Below, piece by piece: positions 1 through 10,699 of a stretch of 64,000 nucleotides of DNA. The first letter of the stretch is position 1, and each line of letters opens with the position of its first letter. The position numbers and the translations under genes are program-made. A model generated the notes under the pieces. That model made no database searches. It saw nothing but the letters and a program-made list of their open reading frames with translations, and was not told the origin of the DNA. The DNA is from Ceratorhiza oryzae-sativae. Lineage: Eukaryota > Basidiomycota > Agaricomycetes > Cantharellales > Ceratobasidiaceae. The DNA lies in assembly GCA_030998015.1 (NCBI GenBank), contig JARWMV010000253.1:186001-250000 (forward strand). The letters are read 5' to 3'.

Positions 1-18
1 AGCAACTCTCTCGTGTAG

Positions 19-1208
19 CTGGCAGCCCTACAATAGCCCTACAGGGCAAGTCAGCGCTGAACGTCCTTACTCGAGTTTCAACCCTATCCTTGATCCCATG
101 GACAAAACTATGCATTGCAATGATGACGGAAATGCCGGGCCGAATCAGCAGACATTGACCATTGCCGGTAAGCCTGGGCCCACCGAATTCATTGAAAGCG
201 GTTTAACAGCACATGCAGCTGGTCAAACCATCACGTCTTATTACGCTCAATGGACTCACGCCGAGGGACCGTACACGGTATATCTTGCCCAGTGTCCTTC
301 CTCGGGCTGCACTGGTGTCAACAGCGGCTCCGTCAAATGGGTATGTTTTCATCTCGTTTGGGAGAGCCTAACTAAGACAGTTCCAGTTTAAAATATATGA
401 GCTTGGCCTTATTAGCGGCACCGTAGGAAAGGGCTCTTGGGCCAACGGCCTCTTGATGGCAAACCTCAAGTGGGATACTATTATACCTGCCAATCTCCAG
501 GCTGGCAATTATCTGATACGCTGGGAGACGCTTGCTCTCCACCAAGCCAATACCCCTCAATTCTATCCTGAATGTGCGCAATTACAAATTACAGGCGGAG
601 GATCGGCATTCCCAAGTAGCGACTATCTTGTGCCCATCCCTGGGGCATGGCAGAGTTGGTAAAATCTATCCTAGTCATTGATAGAGTGTTGAAATGTTCT
701 TCTAGCTTCTGATCCAGGTGTGACAATCGACGTATGTCATTTTCTCGTTTTGTCGACAGCAGGAACTCACTTCTCCCCCAGATCTACAGTACTGCTGCTC
801 AAACCGAAACAACTTATACGATTCCTGGACCCCGAGTGTATCCCGGCTTTAGCGGAAGTGGTAACACGTCGACCAGCCCAGCTGCAAGTACAACTGCTGG
901 TGCAACCCATTCGACCACGACCAAAGGTGTCACCGTGACAACAACGTCCGCTACACCGACAACTTCCGCACCATCGACGGGAGGAGCCGCTCACTACGCT
1001 CAGTGTGGGGGGACAGGTTGGAGCGTGAGTTCATATTTTTCACTCATAGGAGAAACCGTAGCTGATTGGGATGTGCGGGTCAGGGGGCAACGACTTGTGC
1101 ATCGCCATACACTTGCACCAAGATCAACGACGTGAGTATATGCGTCCTCTTGCATAATATATGATTAATTTTCTTGCACGTTCTCAGTACTACTACCAAT
1201 GCCTTTGA
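19..1208 (+). CDS. AA9 lytic polysaccharide monooxygenase with C-terminal CBM1 (5' end outside window)
   Basis: Copper-dependent secreted enzyme that oxidatively cleaves cellulose or related glucans. Exons read as 19-167, 219-340, 387-654, 706-731, 782-1024, 1084-1131 and 1188-1208. The first exon, with signal peptide and N-terminal copper-binding His, lies before the window; base 19 follows an AG acceptor. Visible AA9 marks are TMHCNDDG (second copper His region), the QFYPECAQLQI block with the axial Tyr, and a DPGV(T)IDIY-type end of the catalytic domain. A Ser/Thr/Pro linker leads to a CBM1 starting AHYAQCGGTGW, carrying TTCASPYTCTK and ending YYYQCL, assembled across three exons. The intron at 655 has a poor donor (GTTGGT) but keeps the frame. 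A close paralogue lies inverted at 8452-9785. Family assignment is firm; substrate is not readable. Confidence 0.9.
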
Positions 1209-2347
1209 TCTATTTCTCTAGGACACAATCCTTGGTCAAAGCTTGCTGTATTTGTTAGGACTGTACCATCAGAAATCGCAATTTATCTTCAACCAATCGC
1301 GATTGTGTCTTGAAACAACAAGTCTGTTAAAATCTATCCTATACTTTCTATGTTACACAGTTGAACATCCCTGGCGCAGAAGCATTCAGGGTAATAGTTT
1401 TCTGCCTCAACTATTTGTAGCTTAGGCCATACGATCCACCAAAGCACACCCACCATAGTATCGCGTACTTCCTTGTGAAACCCGTCATTAAAACCGAGGT
1501 CCTGAACCTTTTTCAACCCACTACCTGCAGAAGTGGCTCTATAGCTTCTACGCTCGGCTATGGCGAGCGCCTCCGCTCTTCTACTTCTGAAGACTCATCG
1601 AGTACGGGCAGTGATTCAAGCTTGTGAAAACGACAAGAAGGACTTTGCCATAGTCATAGTAGATCATGTGAGCACCAACGCACGGATCATATGGGTATAT
1701 GCGAGCCAAGCGTTTTGGGCATCTCCAAATTTAGCCGATGGAACTCTCTACACAAGCAGAGCTTCCAAATTTTTTGGATGCTGAAAGTGGATGTTAGGGC
1801 CAGTTTATGTCGGCAAAGTATCTACATTGTGATGCAAAATATTTAAATTTGGGTGATTTGGCCATTTTCTATATGCGTTTGTTGGGATAGGGACAATCCC
1901 AACAACATGAATTCCAGCCTAGTAAAGATTTTGTTGAAGATGCCACAGTCCAAAGGCCACCTAAAATCTAAAAGTGGACAAAACGTCTATTTTAAATGGA
2001 ATTGTTCAAAAGATTTGGACATTCCCAATCTGCAGAGACTGGGCCTTCCCCTTGAGAAAAGTGTGAGGTGATTGTTCGGGAGTCGGTTCAGTCTGATCGC
2101 CGACCGCTACTCGCCATCAAGAAGCCTCACATGATCGTTTTTCGAATACGCGTGAATTGTCACGGTGTGCCTTGGCGGATTTATCAAAGAAATACGAGCT
2201 AGGGTAATGGAGTGCGGAACGTTGTGGGCCCAAGTGTCGAAGTATCGCACAGACCACAGGCTGCCAGCGCGTCGGGCACAAAAGCACCACGCTGCGTACA
2301 TTCAAACTATCTGAAATCGGATCTCTCACTCCTCCCAAGTCCCAAAG
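1209..2347. other. intergenic, no gene recognised
   Basis: No open frame here shows spliced coding continuity or a family motif. It separates the AA9 gene from the CFEM gene, both on the plus strand, and should hold the AA9 3' end and the CFEM promoter. Confidence 0.5.
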
Positions 2348-2649
2348 ATGAAGCTATCCATTGTAGTCGTCGCTCTTTTCGCCAGCTATGCTGCTGCCGC
2401 GGCCGTTCCGGGCTGTGTTAAAACCTGCTCTCAGGCAGCCGCCAAGTCTGCCAAGTGTGGAAGCTAGTACGCCGATTGTCTCAAATTTATATATCGCGAG
2501 CTGACAAGTAGGTCCTTTTTAGCACCAGCAAAGCCTGCGTGTGCAAGAGCAGCAAATTCAACTCTGCTGCGACCAAGTGCATCACTAGCAAATGCGGCGC
2601 AAAGGATCAACAGGCCGCGCTTCAGATCAAGCAACAGCTTTGTGGCTAA
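2348..2649 (+). CDS. small secreted CFEM-domain protein
   Basis: CFEM proteins are fungal eight-cysteine extracellular or cell-surface proteins; some bind haem, others act as effectors or adhesion factors. Start ATG 2348; intron 2467-2522 (GTACGC...TTTTTAG), phase 2; stop TAA 2647-2649. The product is about 81 residues with a signal peptide (MKLSIVVVALFASYAAA) and a mature part with exactly eight cysteines: PGC, KTC, AKC, ACVC, TKC, SKC and a terminal LCG. The PxC..C start and CxC pair match the CFEM spacing. No GPI signal or Ser/Thr tail follows, so it would be released rather than anchored. The Asp that usually precedes the CxC and binds haem iron is absent: the stretch reads CGSYTSKACVC. 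It stands alone between divergent neighbours. Confidence 0.8.
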
Positions 2650-4381
2650 GGTACACATTTTATGCCTAGGATTGGCTGATTATAGAGTTGACACACGGTT
2701 CGCAGCCATTCTTGTCGGTGTTGGCGAACTCAGACTGGGAATGTTTTAACCTCCGCGACGCGAATGTTTCTGTATGCCTGCGTTCGAAATAGCCCACCGG
2801 GTTTGATGTAACGGTTAAGAGATTTGAATGCATTTTCGTGCATGCTTACAAGTAGCCGTGAGGTGATTAGAAGCACGGAGCGAGAGGCCGCTAATGGTGA
2901 CCGACAACGACCACGATCCAAACGCTGAAACCAAGCACCACTTTTCGAGGAACAGGGCTGGCAGCATCGCGGTCGCCACTTTTATCGTCCATCATAAAGT
3001 TTTGGTGCAACGGGACGCGTGAGATTGCCGCATACATGGCATCAGGTCGGGAGGAGCTATGAACCTGTTATTCATCCCGGTTAAACCAAAGTAAAACGAT
3101 CACCAAAAGACAAAATTAGGACGATCATGCGGTCATGCTGTTGGAGCAAGTAAATCCCTCGATTTGTGTTTAAAAAAAGCCTAGTCGTCTGCTCTGTAGA
3201 ACATAGGCTGCTCGATGGTGGCGATACTCGCTGCGGCTATACATCAAACGGGCGCACGAGCCTATTCTCTATGGCACCACAAAATACTATTTTTCAGGAG
3301 TGGGGCAGATTGGGGGCCAACTCTACCAAAAGGTGCCCAAATGCGACAGACAAAATCGTGACAGCACCGAGGCTCCACAGCCAAAACAATATTACAACAT
3401 GCTGCACCCCGCCTATCCAACTTTTGACAAGACACACATAGATTAAAATGCAGTCATTTCCGCAAGCGCATGACGATTAGTTTCAGTAGCACGCGTCTAT
3501 GCTTTCTCCTGTCATTCTCCTCGCTACTCTGTGCTGTGTCTCTCTCTAGAAACCTCACCATAGGGCGCCGGCCCGCAACGGCTATAATATACATGATTTA
3601 AATAAATAAAAAACAGCCATGATCTCCAAATGCGCTCACTAACGCGCTCCCAAAAAACAGGATATTGTGGATATATAGAGATGGCGGGTACACCGACCCG
3701 CTAACCAGTATGCACCCCTGCAGAGGAGGGTCGATGCAGGCATGCTGAGGCCATGCTGGTACGGTGATGCATATTACTCACCGATTCCAGGATCATCCCG
3801 ATACCCTGGGTTCAACTACTCACTCGCTTCTACATGCTACGATCCAGGTCGGGTGCATACGCTAGAATTGCCGAAACGCAGGGAATGAGAGGCTTGGAAC
3901 TGACCTGTTTTGCCCAGGGTTGGGATGCAAAGAGAGAGATGGGGTGCTGGGTACTAGGAGGATCGCGTATTGGAAAGGGGATCAAGAGACATTGACCAGT
4001 GCGAACAAGTTCACGAACACCTGCTGCACTGCAACTCGATGTGAACAGGCGGGGGAGTTAGGAAAGCAATTCGCGGGTGGATTGAAGCATGCAGCAAAGA
4101 CGAATCCTCGAGGTACGGCGTTTGTGATCCGCCGTCGATTGTTGGCATCCGAGGCAGCATGGGGAAAGGCGTAGAGGGTGGTAGACAGCACTAGTATCCA
4201 TATCCCTGCTATTCGCTTGTATCAAGAAATTCATTCGTGTAGGGAAGTTGTTGGCCTCGTTCGGCAAGACGCGTGGCCCGAGTCGCACACTTGAGCATGC
4301 ATATAAAAGCTTTATGCGCGCATAACCTCACTATGTTTAGTTGTTCATATGATTTCATTTGGTCTACAGTCGACAATATCT
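2650..4381. other. intergenic; contains a LINE 3' remnant near 3510-3613
   Basis: No gene recognised. It lies between the CFEM gene (plus) and the 3' end of eIF2B-gamma (minus). Frames at 3166-3441 and 3920-4174 have no splice logic or recognisable motif. The only structured item is the LINE tail listed separately. Confidence 0.5.
3510..3613 (+). mobile_element. 5'-truncated LINE 3' end
   Basis: The stretch CTATAATATACATGATTTAAA followed by an A-rich tail (to about 3613) matches the 3' terminus of the LINE at 13432-14410, read from that element's strand. Similarity extends upstream through a TCTCTCTC run and a block reading ACC(A/G)TAGGGC..(G/A)GGCCC. About 100 bp of 3' UTR remains and no coding sequence, as expected for a severely 5'-truncated target-primed insertion. 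The left boundary is approximate and no target duplication was identified. Confidence 0.6.
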
Positions 4382-6220
4382 CTAGGCCTCTAGCTTCTCC
4401 CCTTTCAAATTAGCTACCGTGATAATTAGTACAGTCTCTGAAAGAAGGTGAGACAACCTACCATCCGGCAAAACCTTGAACGCAGTCTCCAACTCGCACT
4501 CTTTCAAGCTTGCGCGCTCTCCCACGTGACACAGTCGACTGACTATGCAATTTTCCAACTTGGCTCTATTCAGTAGGATTAGCGCAACTTAACAAGCCAA
4601 GGTGGGTCGACTGACCCATCAGCAATCTCGGCGTGATCCATAATAACACACCCCGTAATCTTGACATTTTTCCCAATCCGACAGTGTTCACCGATGATAG
4701 ATCGTTTGATGCTCGCTCGTTCGCCAACCGTCACGCTCGCAGGTACGATCGAATCAGCATGCGCTGTTGTCGTCGAGGGCTTGCCGGGCTGTCGCGCAGT
4801 CAGTCTTGCGAGAGCCTGTACATAGTTAATCCGCCGCTTCGAATCGCAGTCCTACAAATACGGACCTGCCTGTTGAGCTCCATGTATGCCGGAACCGTGT
4901 TGCCCCGAGCGGCATAGCCATCCTTGGCTCGATGCGCGACATACGCTGTGCGCAATGGCCGCCCAATCTGGGCCTGCCTGCCCTCCTTTGGCACGGCCTC
5001 GTCTTCATACGGAGTGGGTATCTCGTGTGAGGTTGGTGCGGCGGTGATCATTCCCGTCAGCGGATCTCGATGAACATGCATGGTCGTGTGTAAAACAGCA
5101 AGCCGGAATGCAGGGTCGCGTGGCTTTAGTGCTGTTATCCAAGTCAGATTGGAGGAAGCCGAAACAGTCAAATGACTTGCAGAATCCCCAACGCTCACGC
5201 TTGCTCTTGCGATATCCGAGTTTGCACAACCAGGGCAAACCTCTTCCCTCAATGATAACATCCCATCGTGTTCGCGGAGTATGTCGAGCACGGACCGGCG
5301 CAGGACATAGACGTGCGAGTCGAGGTAGCGAGTTGTAAACCGCGCTTTGGGGAATCTGTCCGACGGGTCAGAGACGTCGAGGGGGACAAGATAAGACTGA
5401 CTCGGTAGTGAGTCCCATGTGGATCTCGAGCTCGTCGTCGTCATCGTCATCTCCGTCTGTGTAGAGCAGGGTCCTGGTTGCTTCGTCGAGTCCGACTGTA
5501 AGCTTTGGCCCTGGACGCTCGATCAGCACTGGGCCTGACGATAACCGGGGACGAACCCTTGTCCTTGCCGTCTGCAGGGATCGTACGCTCGTACAACAAG
5601 ACAGCCGCGATCGGCTCGTCCACGTCCTCTCGAAACGCGTTGAGAAGTGTAGTCAATGACAAACTCGGGGGCGGAATGAAATCGCAGGGCAGAACGATGA
5701 CGTCTAGCTAAAAGCGCTCAGTCAATGTCCTGGGACCCGGTGCGGCTAAGCGGGGGCCGGCCCACCTTGATGAGCGCCTCGATCTCGCGCAGGACCTGGG
5801 CGGTACCGGTGAGCGCGAGATCGTCCTGGTCGACGGAAACGAGGTCGAGGGTCATGTTTGAGTACTCCGATCGGTGCAGATGATGCGAAATTTCCTGCTT
5901 GTGGGCGGCGGGACAGACGACAAGGACGTCTGGGCAGGGAATCAGGACGCGAACAAGACGACGGGTAAACCACTTGCCTGCGATTCCACAGTCTTCGATC
6001 CAGTGGAGAACATGCGAGATCATCGGCCGATTGCCGACGGGCAACAGCGCCTTGGATGCGGTCGTCTCGCCGACCTCGTTCGTCAACGGCTGCAGACTGC
6101 TCGAGTCAGCGCCGGCACCGCCGCCGACACCGCCGACACTCACTTGGCGCCTGGGCCAGCGAGCACAACGGCCTGAAACTCGCGGACCCTGGGCTGGACG
6201 TGCTCCTCGCCGGCGTACAT
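4382..6220 (-). CDS. translation initiation factor eIF2B subunit gamma (frame partly broken)
   Basis: eIF2B is the guanine-nucleotide exchange factor for eIF2; gamma is a catalytic-core subunit (yeast GCD1). ATG at 6220; exon 1 ends 6144. N-terminal nucleotidyltransferase-like domain: FQAVVLAG, then SKALLPVGNRPMISHVLHW, LDVIVLPCDFIPPPS and LDSHVYVLRRSVLDIL. C-terminal left-handed beta-helix: SVTVGERASIKRSIIGEHCRIG and CVIMDHAEIADG, ending GEKLEA-stop at 4382. Introns are short: 5356-5401 is 46 nt, 5132-5198 is 67 nt with donor GTGAGC. Two places do not read cleanly. At 5535-5556 the frame resumes only if a 22-nt GT...AG segment is removed. Near 5236-5242 one base seems missing before PWLCKLGYRKSK. 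The gene is normally essential, so an assembly indel is as likely as decay. Confidence 0.82.
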
Positions 6221-6424
6221 GATCGTCGTCGTCGTTGTCGTCGTTGTCGTCGTCGTGACTCGCTCAAGCGCCAAGGCCGCTGCCGCGCTGAGTCAGCTGC
6301 CGCGCTGCCGCGGCCGAGCTATATTCGGACGGCCACGTGCGGCTGCGCGAGTGATCTGCAGGCACCACACGCGCACACATATAAGCTCTGCGATCAACCA
6401 CCACCACACCATGCCCGCGACGCC
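6221..6424. promoter_or_regulatory. divergent promoter region with (TCG)n microsatellite
   Basis: This 204-bp interval separates the start codons of eIF2B-gamma (minus, 6220) and the methyltransferase (plus, 6425), so both promoters must lie here or overlap the genes. A TCG/TTG trinucleotide repeat runs from about 6223 to 6257, directly upstream of the eIF2B-gamma ATG. An ATATAAG element at about 6379-6385 suits the methyltransferase as a TATA-like site about 40 bp from its ATG. Confidence 0.5.
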
Positions 6425-7898
6425 ATGCCCGCCCACTCGGTCTTGCCCGACGACAACACGCCCGTCGTCTTCCCCGACGGCAGCGACTCGGACGACTTTA
6501 GCGACATCGACAGCGAGGCCTCGGACATCACCCTCCAGTCCATGAGCACCCTCAACAGCCAGGAAGTCAGCAGTGAGTTGGCCCAGTGCTGTATCTGCCC
6601 ATTACTGACTCGAACAGGCTTTTTCAGACAGGTCTATGGTCGAGCCTACCCCGCCGACGACAACATCCCCCAGTTTGTCCCCGTCGACTTGGGCGAGGCA
6701 GTCCGGCTCGAGCTCCAGCATTACTATCTCAAGCTACTCATCGGATCTAACTACTTTGGCCCCGTCCGGGACATCCTCGCTCCAGACCCAACTTCCCACA
6801 CTCGCAAGCGTGTCATGGACATTTTCACAGCCGACGGCACATGGTTTGCCCTATCTGTTTTTCCACATTTCATCTGACATGATCGTCGCGCGCAGGGCAC
6901 AGGAGATGGCCAACGAATTTCCCCACGTCGACTTTGTCAGTCTCGACATGATCCCCCTCGTCCCCCACACCCCACGTGCAAACGTCGCGTTCGAGGTCTA
7001 CGACATCTACAATGGATTCGCCGAGCCTGACGCGTCATTCGACATTGTTCACATGCGACGCACGGTTTCCCAGGTGCGTTTCGCCCCACTACCAGGGATC
7101 GCGTGGAAACGGACTTATTGAGCTGGCGGATCGGCCATAGATACGCGACTATCCTGCCTTTTTGCGTGAGGTTAACCGCGTGCTCAAACCAGGCGGCCTA
7201 TTGCTCTTTGGACAGCTCGAGATCGAGGTTTACGAATACGTTCCGCCCACACCTAGCACGGTCAGCACCCCCCCATTGCCGCCGTAATTTTTCAAACTCA
7301 CATGTTCCCCCTCTTGTGTCCCCCCCCCTGCCCCACGCCTTCCGTCTGTCTTCTGATCCCTCTCCCCCGATTCAATCTATGCCTCATTTTGCTCGGTCCA
7401 CAGCCTCATCCCGATCCTCTCTTCGATAGTGAATGCGTCATCCCAGCACATCGCTCGCTTCCGATCATGTCACAAGGCATGAGCATGCTCCGCTCGTCTC
7501 TGGCTGTCCAAAACTGCTCGATCCACATGTGGCGCGACCTCCCCGCTCTGTTGCTCCCTGACTCGTCGCTCTGGAACTCCTCATCTACGGGGACCGATCC
7601 ACCCAAACCGGCACAAATACTCAATAACGCAAATCGTGGCTATACATCAATCACGCCCCAGGTGCATATTCTCCCCTATTCACCCTGGCATACACTCTCT
7701 CCGCGACTTCGTGCCATCGGGGAACTAGTCCAGCAGATCGGTGTGTCCAACTGGCAAAACTTTGGTCTGCTCTTTCGATCCCAGGGATTGTCAGAGTCGG
7801 AGGCCAACAGGCTGGTCAGTGCAGGAGCAGCCGAATTGGCCAGCAAAGACATATGCAAAGTCATGAGGTACCATACCGTTCATGCAATCAAACTATAG
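6425..7898 (+). CDS. class I SAM-dependent methyltransferase
   Basis: Predicted S-adenosylmethionine methyltransferase of the type expanded in Agaricomycetes; substrate unknown. Start ATG 6425 (MPAHSVLPDDN) is preferred over the ATG at 6410, whose frame lacks continuity. N-terminus is acidic (SDSDDFSDIDSEASD). Exon 2 gives FFRQVYGRAYPADDN and LELQHYYLKLLIGSNYFGPV. Introns beginning at about 6847 (GTTTGC), 7074 (GTGCGT) and 7261 (GTCAGC) restore frame into AQEMANEFPHVDFVSLDMIPL, then FDIVHMRRTVSQ, then DYPAFLREVNRVLKPGGLLLFGQLE, the standard post-motif I to motif III order. The last exon includes HILPYSPWH, LRAIGELVQQIG and ends HTVHAIKL. Motif I is unusual: MDIFTADGTWA rather than the DxGxGxG form, so cofactor binding should be tested before assuming activity. 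Confidence 0.8.
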
Positions 7899-8451
7899 CG
7901 TTGTTTCTCCTGGCTGGCGTGTTGATCATGGACCTTTTTGCTCTCATATCGCTTTAGAATTTCGGTCGCCTTGCTTTTTAGCTATCAACCAAGCTCTGTT
8001 TTCTTTTCGTCGGATCATGTCATGTACCGCTAGAGGCTGTGTGTAAATCAGATTTTCTTATACCCCCATAGTAAATCCGGAGTCGGTAATCTTATCTCCC
8101 CGTGGGCCGGTATGTATGCACAAAGGGCCCGCTCTAAATGCCATTGAATGCCCCGAGGTGGATTCACTACCATCGATCGGACTGGCTGAATCTCCACCAG
8201 TTTAGAGCCCTCGCGAATACCTATTCAGTCGTCCGGTAACCGGTCGCCCTGAATCCTGAGGAGCATTGAAACCCGAACAAGGTTTCAGTCCTCAAATTCT
8301 CGTGTGGCGTGTTTCAAATAGAACTATTCATAATCATCCTGATGGAAATGCATTCATTCAACCAAAGGGTTCACTCTCAAGCCATGCTTCGAAACACGGA
8401 TTCTATATTCATAGTAGCGTAAAATATCGTAAAGAAGATCCAAGAAACATC
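7899..8451. other. intergenic between convergent genes
   Basis: The 3' ends of the methyltransferase (plus) and AA9 copy 2 (minus) face each other here. No coding exon or repeat was recognised. A frame at 8266-8601 overlaps the AA9 3' exons on the opposite strand and is spurious. Confidence 0.5.
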
Positions 8452-9785
8452 TCAGAGACATTGATAATAGTACTAGAATCCCCCGCATTATTAGTATATG
8501 CCAAAACCAGGAAAAGTCTGAAACTCACGTCGTTGACTTTGGTGCAGGTATACGGCGAGGCACACGTCGTCGCGCCCTGCAATGAACCGAGTGTTCAGTG
8601 AACGGATGGTTCGATGTTTAAAGAGACTCACAGTCCACCCGGTGCCTCCGCATTGCGCATAATGCGCGGCACCACCAGTGCTTGGCGCCGAAGTAGTCGG
8701 CGTGGATGGGGTGGTCGTGGTACCAGCCGGCGGGGCCGTCGTGCCAGAGCCAGCAGTCGTAGCTGGGCTCGAGGGGATCGTGACCCCAGTGAAGCCAGGG
8801 TAGATTCGTGGGCCGGGGATGATATAGGTTGTCTGGGTTTGAGCTGCTGTGCTATAGATCTATATGTGGGGAGTATATAAGTTTGCGTCAGATACAGGTA
8901 AATACCGCACTCACATCAACCATAACACCCGGATCTGAGCCTAAAACAGCTGTTCAAGTGGCGCGCTATGGAAAACACGACTTCGACTCACTCTTCCAGG
9001 CCCCCGGGATGGAGACAAGATATTCGCTCGTTGGGAAAGCACTTCCGCCGCCCGTAATCTGCAGCTGAGCGCACTCGGGATAGAATTGCGGGGTGTTGGC
9101 CTGATGCAGTGCCAGTGTCTCCCAACGGATCAAGTAGTAGCCCGGCTTGAGGTTCGAAGGAATGACAGTGTCCCATTTGAGGTTCTTCATGAGTAGCCCG
9201 TTGGCCCAAGAACCCTTTCCGAGTGTGCCACTGATGAGGCCAAGTTCGTAAATTTTGAACTAGCAAGCGGGTGAGCCATGTTCATGCAGACAAAAAGACT
9301 GATGCATACCCATTTGGCCGAAGCACTATTGACACCGTTACAGCCTGAGGAAGGACACGCGGAGAGGTAGACGGTGTAGGGTCCCTCTGCATGGGTCCAC
9401 TGGGTGTAGTAAGACGTAATGGTTTGACCGGCTAAAAATGTCCAGTCGGTCGGTTGAATCCAACGCTGCGACTCGGGACACACCGGCAATAGTTAGCGTC
9501 TGTTGCCCCGAAGCGGCGTTTCCATCGTCATTGCAGTGCATGGTCGCATCAATCGGGTTGAGAATAGGATTAAAGCTAGAGTAGGGACGACCAGCAGTTG
9601 ACTGTCCTGATGGACTATTATACGGCTGCCACCTGCTGAAATATCAGCACAGTCAAAGCTTGCATCGTCCAAAGCCTTCACCCTTGGTAGACTGTCCCAC
9701 CAATTCCAATAGAGGTTACTCCTCCATGGGCAGCAACTCGAGCAGCACTCCAGAGCAGTCCGGCAGTAACAAAGGAGTACTTCAT
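8452..9785 (-). CDS. AA9 lytic polysaccharide monooxygenase with CBM1, complete
   Basis: Complete paralogue of the gene at 19-1208. ATG 9785-9783; signal peptide MKYSFVTAGLLWSAARVAA, predicted cleavage leaving His as residue 1 (HGGVTSIGIGG), the first copper ligand. Next come WQPYNSP, TMHCNDDG (second His), TQWTHAEGPYTVYLSACP, FKIYELGLISG, QFYPECAQLQI (axial Tyr), then VMVDIYSTAA closing the catalytic domain. The Thr/Pro/Ser linker leads to a CBM1 (AHYAQCGGTGW, then GATTCASPYTCTKVND, then YYYQCL-stop at 8454-8452). Introns sit at the same places as in copy 1, including two splitting the CBM1. No frame damage was seen. The two copies are inverted relative to each other with three unrelated genes between. 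Confidence 0.92.
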
Positions 9786-10699
9786 ACTAGATCCTCAAAC
9801 GGGGGCAAGTAGATGCTCAGAATGCGACCCAATGTTCGAAGCCTTTTATACACATCAGATAGTTTACTCTGAGTTCGGCAGACTGAGACCACATGCATTG
9901 CAAGGCAGAATGTCGGATTGTTTGCATGAAGGAGACGTCATTGTCCCACTCGAGGCTCGCTATCTTTGATCAACGGTCACACTATGCGGGCAAGCTCCAT
10001 AGCTAGAAGTGTCAAAGAGAGATCCGAGGACTTTAAACCTGCCTATAGCAGTAAATCGAGCCTAGAATACATACATTCGGCAATGCAGCCGGATGGATGT
10101 TGCTGAAGGCACCCGGTGACCAACGTATTTCGGATGAATTATTCAGCCGGAACACCCACCTTGGTCGAGGAGTAGTCACAAGGTCTCTGAAGATCAAGCC
10201 TGTCTCCGGTGTATGGCCGTTGTAGTCGTCTAACACAAGTCAGTAAATTGTGTATGGAAATTGCCGACTGAGTAAGCGAGGCAATTACGTGATCAATACA
10301 GTCCCAATGTAATCTTTCTCCATCTGGACGAATCCCCGGATGTATGCGCGGAAATTTCCAACACACGCCCTGTCTCAACCAAAGCTATGGGCCGGTATAT
10401 TTAATACTAGCAACCTCCTCAAGAAAACCTGCCTGAAGCCAACCACCATCGGTTACGCAAGGTTTCGGTCGAGAAATTCTCCACCTCGCCATACCGTCTG
10501 CTGAACGTGACTCACGGCTCTTGAAGTTGTCCCATCAACACGGTGCACCAAAACTTGGAGGTCTATGTGGATTGATAGACGATTGGTACCTCTGTCTCAG
10601 TATTTCCTGCACTCATTTCGAAAAATGTATCCTAATTGTATCGCCGGAAGCCCAAGGAAACATAACAACTACTGTCTATATACCCCTTGACACCCTATC
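9786..10699. other. intergenic; possible eroded coding fragment on minus strand
   Basis: Upstream of AA9 copy 2 and downstream of the MFS gene. Minus-strand frames at 10033-10378 (for example RIHPGIRPDGERLHWDCIDHV, LIFRDLVTTPRPRWVF) have a protein-like composition, but no intact splice pattern or known family was recognised; they may be a gene remnant. The promoter of AA9 copy 2 is expected just above 9785. Confidence 0.35.

Noticed and set aside
5350..5410. Frameshift in eIF2B-gamma after DDDELEIHM
   Set aside because: A 46-nt GTCAGT...ACAG intron (5356-5401) gives TTEFPKARFTTRYLDSHVYV in frame.
8614..8880. Plus-strand frames over the AA9 linker (Arg/Ser/Gly-rich)
   Set aside because: Antisense shadow of the Thr/Pro linker of AA9 copy 2.
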